Positions 53,224 through 62,186 of a stretch of DNA of 64,000 bases are shown here, in pieces. The position numbers and the translations under genes are program-made. A model generated the notes under the pieces. It was not told the origin of the DNA. It saw only the letters and a list, made by a program, of their open reading frames with translations, and did not search any database. Origin of the DNA: Pontibacter sp. Tf4 (GTDB taxonomy: Bacteria; Bacteroidota; Bacteroidia; Cytophagales; Hymenobacteraceae); assembly GCF_014212495.1 (NCBI RefSeq), contig NZ_JACKZC010000007.1, positions 294,412 through 358,411 of the forward strand, in the 5' to 3' direction. Position 1 is the first letter of the stretch, and each line of letters starts with the position of its first letter.

Positions 53224-54981
53224 ATGAATACAACACAACAACCAACTATGATTGAACCTGCAATTCAAGAAAAGATAAATGGCTGGCTGAACGGAAACTA
53301 CGACGAAGCTACCAAAGCAGAAATAAACGGGTTACTGGAGCGTAACGAGCACGAAGCGCTATCAGATGCTTTTTACCGTGACCTGGAATTTGGTACTGGC
53401 GGACTGCGCGGCATTATGGGTGCAGGCAGCAACCGCATGAACCGTTATACGCTGGGCATGGCTACACAAGGCCTTTGCAATTACCTTAAGCAGAACTTCC
53501 CGGGAGAGCGCGTAAAAGTGGCCATTGCACACGACTGCCGCAACAACTCCGATGTATTTGCCCGCATTGCTGCTGATATTTTCTCGGCTAATGATATTGA
53601 AGTGTACCTGTTCCAGGCGCTTCGCCCTACGCCACAGCTTTCGTTTGCTATCCGCCATTTGGGTTGCCAGAGTGGTGTGGTGGTTACGGCATCGCATAAC
53701 CCGAAAGAATATAATGGCTACAAAGTGTACTGGAACGATGGTGCACAGGTAACTGCCCCGCACGACAAGAATATCATCGCCGAAGTAAACAAGATCACCA
53801 GCATCGACGAAGTTAAGTTTGAGCCAAAGCCAAACAACATTCACCTGCTGGGTCCTGAAATGGACGAAGCCTACATCATGAAAGTGCTGGGACTTTCCAT
53901 TTCGCAGGATGCCATCAAGCGCCAGCATGATCTGAAGATCGTTTATTCGTCTATACACGGTACAGGTATTACGCTGGTACCGGAAGTGTTAAAACGCTTT
54001 GGCTTTAGCAATGTGCATGTGGTAGAAGAGCAGGCTGAGCCAAATGGCAACTTCCCGACGGTGGTTTACCCGAACCCGGAAGAAAAGGAAGCCATGACCC
54101 TGGCTCTGAACAAAGCCAAAGAAATTGATGCTGACATTGTTTTCGCGACTGACCCGGACTCTGACCGCGTGGGCATCGCTGTGAAGAATGACAAAGGCGA
54201 ATTTATCCTGCTGAACGGAAACCAGACCGGTGCTTTGCTGATAAACTACCTGCTGCAGGCATGGCAGAAAGCTGGCAAACTGACCGGCAAAGAATTCATC
54301 GTTAAAACTATAGTTACCACCGACCTGATCAACGACATTGCCAAAAGCTACGGCGTAAAGCACTATGAGACCCTGACCGGCTTTAAGTACATCGCTGAGA
54401 AGATCCGTGAACTGGAAGGCAAGGAAATCTACATTGGCGGTGGCGAAGAAAGTTACGGCTACATGATCGGTGATTTCGTGCGCGACAAAGACGGCATCTC
54501 GGCATGCGCCTTGATCGCGGAAATGGCTGCAGTAGCAAAAGACAACGGCCAGAGCCTGTTCGAGATGATGGTAGAGATGTATACCAAGTACAATTTCTAC
54601 AAGGAAGAACTGGTATCATTCACCAAAAAAGGGCAGCGCGGCGCTGAAGAAATTCAGCAGATGATGGCTGATATGCGCAGCAACCCGCCGCAAACTATAG
54701 CCGGTTCTAAGGTTGTTGAAATCAGCGACTACAAGATAAGTGCCCGCCGAAACCTGGTTACCGGCGAAGTAAGCCAGCTTGGTTTAGAGAGTTCTAACGT
54801 GCTGCAGTATCTGACTGAAGATGGCAGCAAAATCTCTGCCCGCCCATCCGGTACAGAACCGAAGATCAAGTTCTACATCAGCGTTAACGAGCCGTTAAAA
54901 TCTAAAGAAGATTTTTATGCCGTAGAGCTGAAACTGGATGCTAAAATTCAGCAGATCCTGACAGACCTGAAGTTGAAATAA
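53224..54981 (+). CDS. phosphohexomutase (phosphoglucomutase/phosphomannomutase family)
   Basis: The 585-residue alpha-D-phosphohexomutase interconverts 1- and 6-phosphosugars. FGTGGLRGIMGAGSNRMN (about residue 56) is the start of domain 1. The phosphoserine loop is VVTASHNPKEYNGYKVYW (about 156). The metal-binding loop is FATDPDSDRVGIAV (about 306), the sugar-binding loop GGGEESYGYMIGDFVRDKDG (about 404) and the phosphate-binding loop ARPSGTEPKIKFYI (about 539). It matches the long PgcA-like form. Glucose or mannose preference is not decided by sequence. It may feed the exopolysaccharide cluster near 56-64 kb. Confidence 0.93.
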   Translation: MNTTQQPTMIEPAIQEKINGWLNGNYDEATKAEINGLLERNEHEALSDAFYRDLEFGTGGLRGIMGAGSNRMNRYTLGMATQGLCNYLKQNFPGERVKVAIAHDCRNNSDVFARIAADIFSANDIEVYLFQALRPTPQLSFAIRHLGCQSGVVVTASHNPKEYNGYKVYWNDGAQVTAPHDKNIIAEVNKITSIDEVKFEPKPNNIHLLGPEMDEAYIMKVLGLSISQDAIKRQHDLKIVYSSIHGTGITLVPEVLKRFGFSNVHVVEEQAEPNGNFPTVVYPNPEEKEAMTLALNKAKEIDADIVFATDPDSDRVGIAVKNDKGEFILLNGNQTGALLINYLLQAWQKAGKLTGKEFIVKTIVTTDLINDIAKSYGVKHYETLTGFKYIAEKIRELEGKEIYIGGGEESYGYMIGDFVRDKDGISACALIAEMAAVAKDNGQSLFEMMVEMYTKYNFYKEELVSFTKKGQRGAEEIQQMMADMRSNPPQTIAGSKVVEISDYKISARRNLVTGEVSQLGLESSNVLQYLTEDGSKISARPSGTEPKIKFYISVNEPLKSKEDFYAVELKLDAKIQQILTDLKLK

Positions 54982-54990
54982 CAATAGCTG

Positions 54991-55031
54991 CAAAACGCCC
55001 GATTCACAATATTTATGGATCGGGCGTTTTT
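54991..55031 (+). terminator. terminator after the phosphohexomutase gene
   Basis: AAAACGCCCGAT (54992-55003) pairs with ATCGGGCGTTTT (55019-55030) around a 15-base loop and is followed by T-rich sequence. Confidence 0.9.
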
Positions 55032-55133
55032 GTTTTTAGTAATAACCTTCTGTTCTTGTTCCGGTTATAGTTACAACGTTGCAAAAGCCAACCATAACTT
55101 TGCTCCGGTTTATAAAAGCACAACTATAGTTTA

Positions 55134-55574
55134 ATGCTCACACATAATTTAAAGAAAAGCAACGGCGACGTTTTCCTTTACTACGAACGCGTATCTGAGA
55201 ATGCTTACATTTTTGCCCATTGGGTTGGCAGGCAGGACCTTGATACCGTGCGAAGAGGCGGCTATGCTTACCTGGATTTGATGAAAGAGCAAGCGTGTGC
55301 AAAGTTATTGAACAGCCACAAAGAGTTGATCGGGCCATGGGATATTGCCACCGACTGGATATCGACGTACTGGACGCCGGCTGCTGTAACACTGGGTTTA
55401 CGCTACATGGCACAAGTACTGGCACCTGGTGTGTACGGGCAAATGTCCTTTCATCAGCTGCACCAGCGTATCGGCAATCTGCTCGAAATAAAGATGTTTG
55501 AAAACGAAAAAGACGCGATTGAGTGGCTGAACGGCTTACCTGAACCGAACAACAGCACTGTGCTGCATAATTAA
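55134..55574 (+). CDS. uncharacterised soluble protein
   Basis: The 146-residue protein lacks a signal peptide and membrane segments. It has a mixed alpha/beta pattern (YYERVSENAYIFAHWVGRQDLDTVRRGGYAYLDLM...ATDWISTYWTPAAVTLGLRYMAQVL), reminiscent of the small STAS/SpoIIAA-like proteins common in Cytophagales. I cannot place it firmly. It lies 3 bp ahead of the nitroreductase gene and is probably co-transcribed. Confidence 0.7.
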   Translation: MLTHNLKKSNGDVFLYYERVSENAYIFAHWVGRQDLDTVRRGGYAYLDLMKEQACAKLLNSHKELIGPWDIATDWISTYWTPAAVTLGLRYMAQVLAPGVYGQMSFHQLHQRIGNLLEIKMFENEKDAIEWLNGLPEPNNSTVLHN

Positions 55575-55577
55575 CCA

Positions 55578-56162
55578 ATGAATATGGATTTTTCTCAACT
55601 TGCTACCATTATAAAGCTCAGGCGTACTACCAAGCCGCCTAAAATGAATGGGCAGAAAGTACCGGATGAGCAGATACACCAACTGTTAGAACTTGCCGAT
55701 TGGGCTCCTACCCACGGCCATACGGAACCTTGGCGCTTTATAGTTTATGCAGGCGACAAAGTAGCCCAGTTCTGTCAGCAACATGCTGAACTATATAAAC
55801 AGCAAGCTCCCGAAGATAAGTACCAGCCAGAAAAGTATGAGAAACTGCTGCACATGGGCGATAAGTCATCGCATATTATAGTTGCCTATATGCGCCGCGG
55901 AGACCTGCCCAAGATTCCTGTTCTGGAAGAAATTGCTGCTACCTCCTGCGCCATTCAAAACCTGCTGCTTGGCGCTACTGCTTTAGGCATTGCCAGTTAC
56001 TGGGGTTCCGGCGGTATGGCCTACCACCCTGCCATGAAAGAAGTGCTTGGCTTACGAGAAGAAGACGTTGTATTAGGTATTCTGTACCTGGGCTACGCTG
56101 CGAACTATGCGGGTGAAGGAAAGCGGAATACACCGCTTAGTGAGAAGGTGCAGTGGATTTAA
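55578..56162 (+). CDS. nitroreductase-family protein
   Basis: The 194-residue FMN-dependent nitroreductase-fold protein shows IIKLRRTTKPPKM (FMN phosphate-binding Arg residues, about 11-24) and ADWAPTHGHTEPWRFIVYAG (about 43). LEEIAATSCAIQNLLLGATALGIASYWGSGGMAYHPAMKEVLGL (about 118-161) is close to YdjA-type reductases. It probably reduces quinones or nitro compounds with NAD(P)H; the natural substrate is unknown. The gene follows the uncharacterised protein directly and ends in a terminator. Confidence 0.9.
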   Translation: MNMDFSQLATIIKLRRTTKPPKMNGQKVPDEQIHQLLELADWAPTHGHTEPWRFIVYAGDKVAQFCQQHAELYKQQAPEDKYQPEKYEKLLHMGDKSSHIIVAYMRRGDLPKIPVLEEIAATSCAIQNLLLGATALGIASYWGSGGMAYHPAMKEVLGLREEDVVLGILYLGYAANYAGEGKRNTPLSEKVQWI

Positions 56163-56201
56163 AACAAAAGCTCCTGCAACTATGGCAGGAGCTTTTGTTT
56201 T
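56161..56201. terminator. bidirectional terminator between nitroreductase and the EPS cluster
   Basis: A perfect 17-bp stem (56161-56177 with 56185-56201) has a 7-base loop, a GCTCCTGC core and A/T tracts on both sides. It marks the end of both the plus-strand nitroreductase unit and the minus-strand exopolysaccharide cluster. Confidence 0.93.
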
Positions 56202-56219
56202 AAACAACCTATAGTTTAT

Positions 56220-57611
56220 TTAGAAGGCATTTTCTTCACCTTTAATAGCATTCCAGGTAGTCAATACCACGATTTTTAAATCAAGTAGGAATGACCAATT
56301 TTCCAGGTACCAGATATCTGCTTCAACTCTTTTCTCCATGCTCTCCGGGTTAGTAGTTTCGCCTCTGAAACCATTTACCTGTGCCCAACCTGTTATACCA
56401 GGTGTTAAGAAGTGGCGTACCATAAATTTATCAATCAGGTTGGAGTAATCTTTAGTATGTTTGAGCATATGTGGTCTTGGCCCAACTACTGACATATCAC
56501 CCATAAGCACGTTAAAGAATTGTGGCAGTTCATCAATACTGGTTTTTCTCATAAAAGCTCCCACACGTGTTATACGCGCGTCACCTTTACGGGCCTGCTC
56601 TTTGTCAGCGTCCCCGTTAACATACATGCTTCTAAACTTGAGACAATAGAAAGGTCTATTATCTTTTCCTGAGCGCAATTGTCTGAAAAATACAGGCCCC
56701 TTAGAATCTAATTTTATAATTAAGGCCATCAGTGGCATAAACCAGCTCAGGAAAAAAACTATTACTGTAAAAGAAAATACGATATCAAAAACACGTTTGA
56801 TAACTTCATTGGCTTTATCCTGCAGCGGTTCTCTACGAGGTGTAAGTATGGGTAAATGCCCATAAAGCTCAACATTAAAGTTTTTACGGTAGTCCCGCAC
56901 TTCAGGTACTAACTTAAAGCGTATAAGTCGCTTATCAGCATCATGTATCAGTTTTTTTATCTTCTTCTCTTCTACATCAGGTAAGGCACAATATACCTCA
57001 TCAATCTTATGCTCTTCCACAAAATCCAGACACTCATCTATTTTACCAAATATTTTCGAGCCTGGATGTCTTGCTATTACATTGTCATCAAAGAAACCTA
57101 CAACTTTATAGCCTAGCTGCTTATTATTTTTAAGGTAGTTATAAAGGTCTGCCCCAAGTGATCCTGCACCTAGAATAACAATTTTTTTATACTTTACCAG
57201 CGACCAACGCGTAGGCCTTCTGATTAGTAGGAACAGCGTTTTCCATAACAGTAAAAATATTAGGAAAGCTGTAAATGAAACAAGTATTGAATCATTTGTA
57301 AGATCAAAATGCAGGAGAGATAGTTTCAGCAAAAGGCATATCATTAAGTATAAGCCTAACGCTCTTAGTGTAACTTTAATAGTAGGGATTGCATCACGCT
57401 GAAAAATATCTTCATAAAGCTTATTTATACTCGCGCAGTAAAACCATATGAGGTTTAGCAGCAAGAAATCAAGCTTATGATCTTCTGTAATATTCTGTCC
57501 AAGGTGATCAGGATATTCAAATAAATACCCAATGTAGAGGGTCAGATTTAACAGAAAAAAATCAATAAAAATATTAAGTCCTTTAGATAGCTTGGAATAT
57601 TTGTAAATCAT
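56220..57611 (-). CDS. undecaprenyl-phosphate sugar phosphotransferase (WcaJ/PssY-type)
   Basis: The 463-residue polyprenyl-phosphate glycosylphosphotransferase starts repeat-unit synthesis by moving a sugar-1-phosphate to undecaprenyl phosphate. Several membrane helices lie in the N-terminal half, followed by a Rossmann-like region (KKIVILGAGSLGADLYNYLK, about residue 143). The catalytic C-terminal part shows KRVFDIVFSF (about 268), KLDSKGPVFFRQLRSGKDNRPFYCLKFRSM and RVGAFMRKTSIDELPQFFNVLMGDMSVVGPRPHM. Whether glucose or galactose is used is not clear. It is the last gene of the minus-strand cluster. Confidence 0.9.
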   Translation of the reverse strand: MIYKYSKLSKGLNIFIDFFLLNLTLYIGYLFEYPDHLGQNITEDHKLDFLLLNLIWFYCASINKLYEDIFQRDAIPTIKVTLRALGLYLMICLLLKLSLLHFDLTNDSILVSFTAFLIFLLLWKTLFLLIRRPTRWSLVKYKKIVILGAGSLGADLYNYLKNNKQLGYKVVGFFDDNVIARHPGSKIFGKIDECLDFVEEHKIDEVYCALPDVEEKKIKKLIHDADKRLIRFKLVPEVRDYRKNFNVELYGHLPILTPRREPLQDKANEVIKRVFDIVFSFTVIVFFLSWFMPLMALIIKLDSKGPVFFRQLRSGKDNRPFYCLKFRSMYVNGDADKEQARKGDARITRVGAFMRKTSIDELPQFFNVLMGDMSVVGPRPHMLKHTKDYSNLIDKFMVRHFLTPGITGWAQVNGFRGETTNPESMEKRVEADIWYLENWSFLLDLKIVVLTTWNAIKGEENAF

Positions 57612-57860
57612 AGCAAAGGTAATAGCACTAAGGGGCGCAGCAACTTGCTAAAGTTAGTAAAGATTACTATATTTTTATATAGATACTTATAATTAGTACA
57701 GTAAACTTTTTATTTAAAACTCTATAGAGACAGACCTGCAATCGGGCAAAGCAGAGAATAGTATCTTATGAGTGAGTATGGTCCGAAAATGTGCTAACTA
57801 TATGACTAATTGTTTGATAAAAGTAGCCTTTAAAGCTGCATGAGTTTCCCTCTGAACCGA

Positions 57861-58649
57861 CTAATTATTTTGTAGAGTTCTTCTTTCACCTTGTGTAGGT
57901 TTAACTGCAGATGTGCCGATCAGTTGTCTATACTTCTGCAACAATAAATAGTAGCCAAAAACCACCCCATAATAGAGATATCGTTTCCACATGCGCTTAG
58001 GCTCTTTCACTAACCTCCCCAACCACTCTAACCCCAATTTTATCCAATATTTACCTGGTCTATCAATTGTTCCAGCATAAAAGTCGAATACCGCACCTAT
58101 CGAACAGATCATGTTGGTATCCAGAAATTCTTTGTGTTTGTGGGCCCATTTTTCCTGTTTTGGAGCTGTCATACCTACAAACAATACATCGGGTCTGAAG
58201 ACATTAATTCTAAAAAGCATCTCCTCATTGTCCTCATCAGAAAAAGCAGGCTTGTAAGGAGGTGAATATGTGCCCACTGTAATAGAAGGAAATTCTACTG
58301 CCAGCCGGTTTTTAATTTTAGTAAGAGTTTCTTCAGAAGAACCTAAATAAAAACATTTGCCCCCTTTTTTTTCCAATTCTTTTAATAAATGCAAATGCAG
58401 TTCAGCTCCGGCAATTTTGGATACCTTATTTCCTCCTATAAATTTAGCTGCTGCTACGATACCAATCCCATCCGGGAGCAAAACATCAGATTCTACAAGA
58501 GCGCTCTTGAGATCTGCATCTCTTTCTGCTATGCAATAAGAGTATTGATTGATTGTATTTATAAGAACTTTTTGGTAACTGGGTAAGGCATGTAAACTAT
58601 CTGCAAATACAGGATAGCCCATACAATCAATTGTTAGAGCTTGTTTCAT
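57861..58649 (-). CDS. WecG/TagA/CpsF-family glycosyltransferase
   Basis: The 262-residue GT26-family enzyme transfers a sugar such as ManNAcA or glucose to a lipid-linked intermediate. ALVESDVLLPDGIGIVAAAKF (about residue 48-69) carries the catalytic Asp, with KIAGAELHLHLLKELEKKGGKCFYLGSS next. FVGMTAPKQEKWAHKHK (about 157) and CSIGAVFDFYAGTIDRPGKYWIKLGLEWLGRLVKEPKRMWKRYL (about 183-226) are family signatures. It is the second transferase in the exopolysaccharide cluster. The 248-base spacer after it is AT-rich and holds no recognisable gene. Confidence 0.9.
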   Translation of the reverse strand: MKQALTIDCMGYPVFADSLHALPSYQKVLINTINQYSYCIAERDADLKSALVESDVLLPDGIGIVAAAKFIGGNKVSKIAGAELHLHLLKELEKKGGKCFYLGSSEETLTKIKNRLAVEFPSITVGTYSPPYKPAFSDEDNEEMLFRINVFRPDVLFVGMTAPKQEKWAHKHKEFLDTNMICSIGAVFDFYAGTIDRPGKYWIKLGLEWLGRLVKEPKRMWKRYLYYGVVFGYYLLLQKYRQLIGTSAVKPTQGERRTLQNN

Positions 58650-58825
58650 TAGTAGAAGAGGGCAAAGTAAAAGTTTATCAAATAATATGGGTTAAAATAC
58701 CTTGTAAAGGTAAATAGATATCAGAGTTATTAAGTCTAACTACAGGCTCAAAAGAACAGATACTATAAGTAGGCCATTTACATTGAATTCTTAAGTAGAT
58801 ATATAGGCAGAAAAGTCGCATAGTC

Positions 58826-59959
58826 TCATTTAGAGTACCAAGAATTCTGACGATTACAGTTTTTATGAGCGATGGCATCTTCTAAAATTTCCGCCATGTT
58901 TTGTTCAAACTTTCCAAGCGTGAAAAACTCTTCATACCTTTTCCGGCCAGCAGCGCCCATTTTAGTTCTTAAGTCTGGTTCCTGCATCAAGATACTCAGT
59001 TTATCGACCAGCGCTTTTACATCCCGTTGGGGCACCAGAAAGCCATTTTCACCATTCACAACTATGTCCGGAATTCCTCCTTCAGGCGTTGATATAACAG
59101 GTAAACCGTACTCCATTGCTTCTAAAAGAACAAGAGGGAAGCAATCATTATTAGTTGGAAGAATAAAAATATCAGCTTGCTGTAGAAAAGCTTTTTTGTC
59201 GCCATTCAACTTTTTACCATATGCAAAAATATTTTCTTGGATGTTATATTCTTGTACAGTTGCTGTAAACATCTCTTCGGAAATATCAGACCAAGCACCA
59301 ACAAAATGGCATTCAAAATCAAGCCCTTTATCTTTTAATAATTTACAAGCCTCCAACAGAACGAGTACACCTTTCTCCTCCATCATATTGGAGAGAAATA
59401 ATAGTTTACAGGGTTGCATTATTGTTCTTGTTGGATTTTTCTCACTCTCGGTTTCAGGAATACCATTAGCGCAAAAATACACATCCTTTTTATCTACATA
59501 ACCTGCCACATCATTGTATAGATGAGGAGATAACAGGATGGTTCTTGTATTTCGGAAAGCAATCCGGTATAATAAATTATTTAATCTACTCTTACTGCTT
59601 TTAGCAATGCCTTTATTGTGAAAGTGGTAAATAATATTTTTCCGGAAAAGCTTAAGAATTGCTACTACAAACAGGTCCTTATAGAAACCAGCTCCTTTAG
59701 CAGTAAAGCTCATATAGCAAAGATCATAATTTCTATTAATCAGTGCTTTTAGAATCTTAACCTGGATCTGAAGTACAGTTAAATACTTCCTAATATCACT
59801 CTTCCCAATTCTATCCAGGCTAAAAGACGTAGTTAGATTAATATAATCAGCATCAAATTGTGTGTTGATTACTTTACTTTGTTTGATAAACTGCCCGACC
59901 ATTGCCGCACCATTCACGGGGGGAGGAATGTGAAGAATGAAAAGAATCTTGGAATGCAC
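58826..59959 (-). CDS. glycosyltransferase family 4 protein
   Basis: The 377-residue GT-B glycosyltransferase begins ILFILHIPPPVNGAAMVGQF, a GT4 N-terminal pattern. The C-terminal nucleotide-sugar domain has LFLSNMMEEKGVLVLLEACKLLKDKG (about residue 188). DIFILPTNNDCFPLVLLEAMEYGLPVISTPEGGIPDIVVNGENGFLV (about 265-312) contains the E-x7-E motif of retaining enzymes. Translation appears to start at GTG (59959). The acceptor sugar is unknown. The gene is markedly AT-rich and carries no CTATAG. Confidence 0.9.
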   Translation of the reverse strand: MHSKILFILHIPPPVNGAAMVGQFIKQSKVINTQFDADYINLTTSFSLDRIGKSDIRKYLTVLQIQVKILKALINRNYDLCYMSFTAKGAGFYKDLFVVAILKLFRKNIIYHFHNKGIAKSSKSRLNNLLYRIAFRNTRTILLSPHLYNDVAGYVDKKDVYFCANGIPETESEKNPTRTIMQPCKLLFLSNMMEEKGVLVLLEACKLLKDKGLDFECHFVGAWSDISEEMFTATVQEYNIQENIFAYGKKLNGDKKAFLQQADIFILPTNNDCFPLVLLEAMEYGLPVISTPEGGIPDIVVNGENGFLVPQRDVKALVDKLSILMQEPDLRTKMGAAGRKRYEEFFTLGKFEQNMAEILEDAIAHKNCNRQNSWYSK

Positions 59960-59987
59960 TTTGAATTAAAATTTGATCTTTTGCTGA

Positions 59988-60917
59988 CTAAACACCTGCC
60001 CTTATGTCTGGACTTTTTCCTGAGCCTAAGATGTTTTTGATTTTATAGTAAATTCTTGTCTTCAAACTATAGATTTTCACAAACTGCTTTATAAACCTTT
60101 TATCCAGTTTTACATCTTGATTAAAAATGAACTTATAAGTATTAGTGGTATCAAGAGTTGATGAAGTGAATCTATTATATTTTTCGTTAGTGTTTGTAGC
60201 TAATTGGCCTGAACCAATGTTCGAAACCTTTGATAAAGTTGGATAAACACTTAATGTATTCATTTTAAACTGATAATAGCACCATCGAATAGCCCATGAA
60301 TCAATTTTGCCATTCATGTATTTCGATAACATATGGGACATATCACTTCCCATTTTATTAAATTCGTATCTCGCCTTTAAGTTGTGAGAAAAATCCCTGT
60401 AATCTGAAACTTCCCAGTCAATATTTGTCCATCTATCCTTCCAGGTAGCCCAGCCCCACGAAGAAGCCCTACGGGTAAAATAATTATCAAAAGGGTAATC
60501 TGCCGGGACCTTTATTGGAGCTGTATAACCTGATATTGAATATATTCTAGGATCATTTTGAAAAGTCTCAAGTGCCTGATTCATAAAGGTCAAAAAATTA
60601 GCACTTGTAAGTAGATCGTCTTCAAGAACAATCACTTTACCATATTCAGATATTACTTCATTTACACCCGCAATAATAGAATTCGCAAGCCCTAAATTTG
60701 AAGGTGCTTCTTTTATTGTAATACTTTTAAATCCTGAAATTGATCTTAGATAAGTTCTTACCTGGTCTACTAAATCTATATCACTTTTATTTTTAGCTCC
60801 ATCAGAAAAAACAAAAAGGTCTGATTCAGTTACTAAGTTATTTCTTTGTAAAGCACCAATAGTTTGTTTCAGTGAATCAACCCTTTTATAGGTAAAAAGT
60901 AAAATAGGAGCTAACAT
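59988..60917 (-). CDS. GT-A-fold glycosyltransferase
   Basis: The 309-residue protein resembles GT2-like or GlcNAc-transferase I-like enzymes. It begins APILLFTYKRVDSLKQTIGALQRN, has APSNLGLANSIIAGVNEVISEYGKVIVLEDDLLTS (about residue 66-100) with the metal-binding EDD motif, and RRASSWGWATWKDRW (about 148). The specificity is not evident. Its start overlaps the polymerase gene by 7 bp, so translation is probably coupled. Confidence 0.85.
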   Translation of the reverse strand: MLAPILLFTYKRVDSLKQTIGALQRNNLVTESDLFVFSDGAKNKSDIDLVDQVRTYLRSISGFKSITIKEAPSNLGLANSIIAGVNEVISEYGKVIVLEDDLLTSANFLTFMNQALETFQNDPRIYSISGYTAPIKVPADYPFDNYFTRRASSWGWATWKDRWTNIDWEVSDYRDFSHNLKARYEFNKMGSDMSHMLSKYMNGKIDSWAIRWCYYQFKMNTLSVYPTLSKVSNIGSGQLATNTNEKYNRFTSSTLDTTNTYKFIFNQDVKLDKRFIKQFVKIYSLKTRIYYKIKNILGSGKSPDIRAGV

Positions 60918-62125
60918 TTATTAATAATTAAAGCGATTAATGATGAACGAACTTTTTTCAATTGATTTACAAATTCATCATCTAATAAGGTCACAATCAT
61001 TAAATAATAGACAAACATAACTTCATAATATATCATCACATTATCCGTAATAAAGACAATATTAATATATATTGCCAGGCATAATGCTCCAATATGTTTT
61101 CTTTTTAGGAGAAAAGCGTAGAAGAAGAAGACCCAAAGAGCAAAGAATATGTATCCGAATTCATACAAGTTCTTCAAAAGATCGGAATGAACATTATTGA
61201 TATTATCCTCTTTACTAATTAAGTAAGAATTTAACGAACCTATCCCTTCTCCTGTAAAAGAAGGCAATCCAAATTTTCCTACAATCGCATCATATATATA
61301 CTGGCGTCCTTGAGTAAAATGGTTTGCAGTTATTCCAGTCAAATTTTCAACAATATCATCAAATGAGCCAGTAGCAATTAGTATTTGAATTAATGGTACG
61401 ATAAAATTTATTACTATAATTATTGTAATAAAAATAAATTTTGCGTGTTGATTAAATAAAGAATTCTTCCTTAATAATACATGTAAAGATAATCCTGCAA
61501 ATACACCTAAAATAGCTATTCTTTTAAAGGACAGTATGAGGAATATTAAGGCAAATATTCCATGCAACTTTTGTTTTTTAAAGAAAAAGAATAGGGTAAA
61601 TAAGCCGAAAATGAAACTGGTAGTTGACTCAAACTTTGCATCTGACATTACAAGTTTTGCTACCAAATTGAGGAAAGAGAAATTGAATAAATCACCTAAA
61701 TTACCTTCTAAATATGTCTCCAGCAGAAATGCAAGAATAGTGATATAAAATAGGATGGTAAATAATTGTATTGATTTAACAGCTAGCTTTTTGTGATAAA
61801 CTAATGATACACTTACACATGGCGCTATAATTAGAAAGCACTCTTTGAAGAACCTATCGTTATAATAAGTATTAGTGAAAGCTATATAAATAAATTGAGT
61901 TAATGACAACACAATAAAAAGTAATAACAAGCTCCTTAGATAGGAATCATCATAGAGTATTTTAACTCTTAACCCTATTTTTAGAACTAATGGCAAAATT
62001 AAGAGCGCATACTTTAAATCCTTAAACACTTCAGAATTAATAGTCTGCATTAAAAGAATAACTCCAAAGGCCACTAATGTACACCTCAGTATTAGCGTCT
62101 GATTATATGATGGAGTAAGGATCAT
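60911..62125 (-). CDS. O-antigen/exopolysaccharide polymerase (Wzy-like) membrane protein
   Basis: The 404-residue protein has about ten to twelve hydrophobic helices and a large loop with FTQGRQYIYDAIVGKFGLPSFTGEGIGSLNSYLISKEDNINNVHSDLLKNLYEFG (about residues 267-322), a feature of Wzy/WaaL-type polymerases. Sequence conservation in these families is low, so the call rests on topology and position between the flippase and the transferases. The gene is very AT-rich. Confidence 0.75.
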   Translation of the reverse strand: MILTPSYNQTLILRCTLVAFGVILLMQTINSEVFKDLKYALLILPLVLKIGLRVKILYDDSYLRSLLLLFIVLSLTQFIYIAFTNTYYNDRFFKECFLIIAPCVSVSLVYHKKLAVKSIQLFTILFYITILAFLLETYLEGNLGDLFNFSFLNLVAKLVMSDAKFESTTSFIFGLFTLFFFFKKQKLHGIFALIFLILSFKRIAILGVFAGLSLHVLLRKNSLFNQHAKFIFITIIIVINFIVPLIQILIATGSFDDIVENLTGITANHFTQGRQYIYDAIVGKFGLPSFTGEGIGSLNSYLISKEDNINNVHSDLLKNLYEFGYIFFALWVFFFYAFLLKRKHIGALCLAIYINIVFITDNVMIYYEVMFVYYLMIVTLLDDEFVNQLKKVRSSLIALIINKC

Positions 62126-62186
62126 TTAGTAAATAATGACAGAAATAAATAGCTTATTATTGTAATGGTATGGGTTAATGAAACTT

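Noticed and set aside
58678..58878. A 66-codon minus-strand frame between the GT4 and WecG-type genes
   Set aside because: It overlaps the end of the GT4 gene, has no recognisable feature and is in AT-rich spacer DNA, so coding is unlikely.
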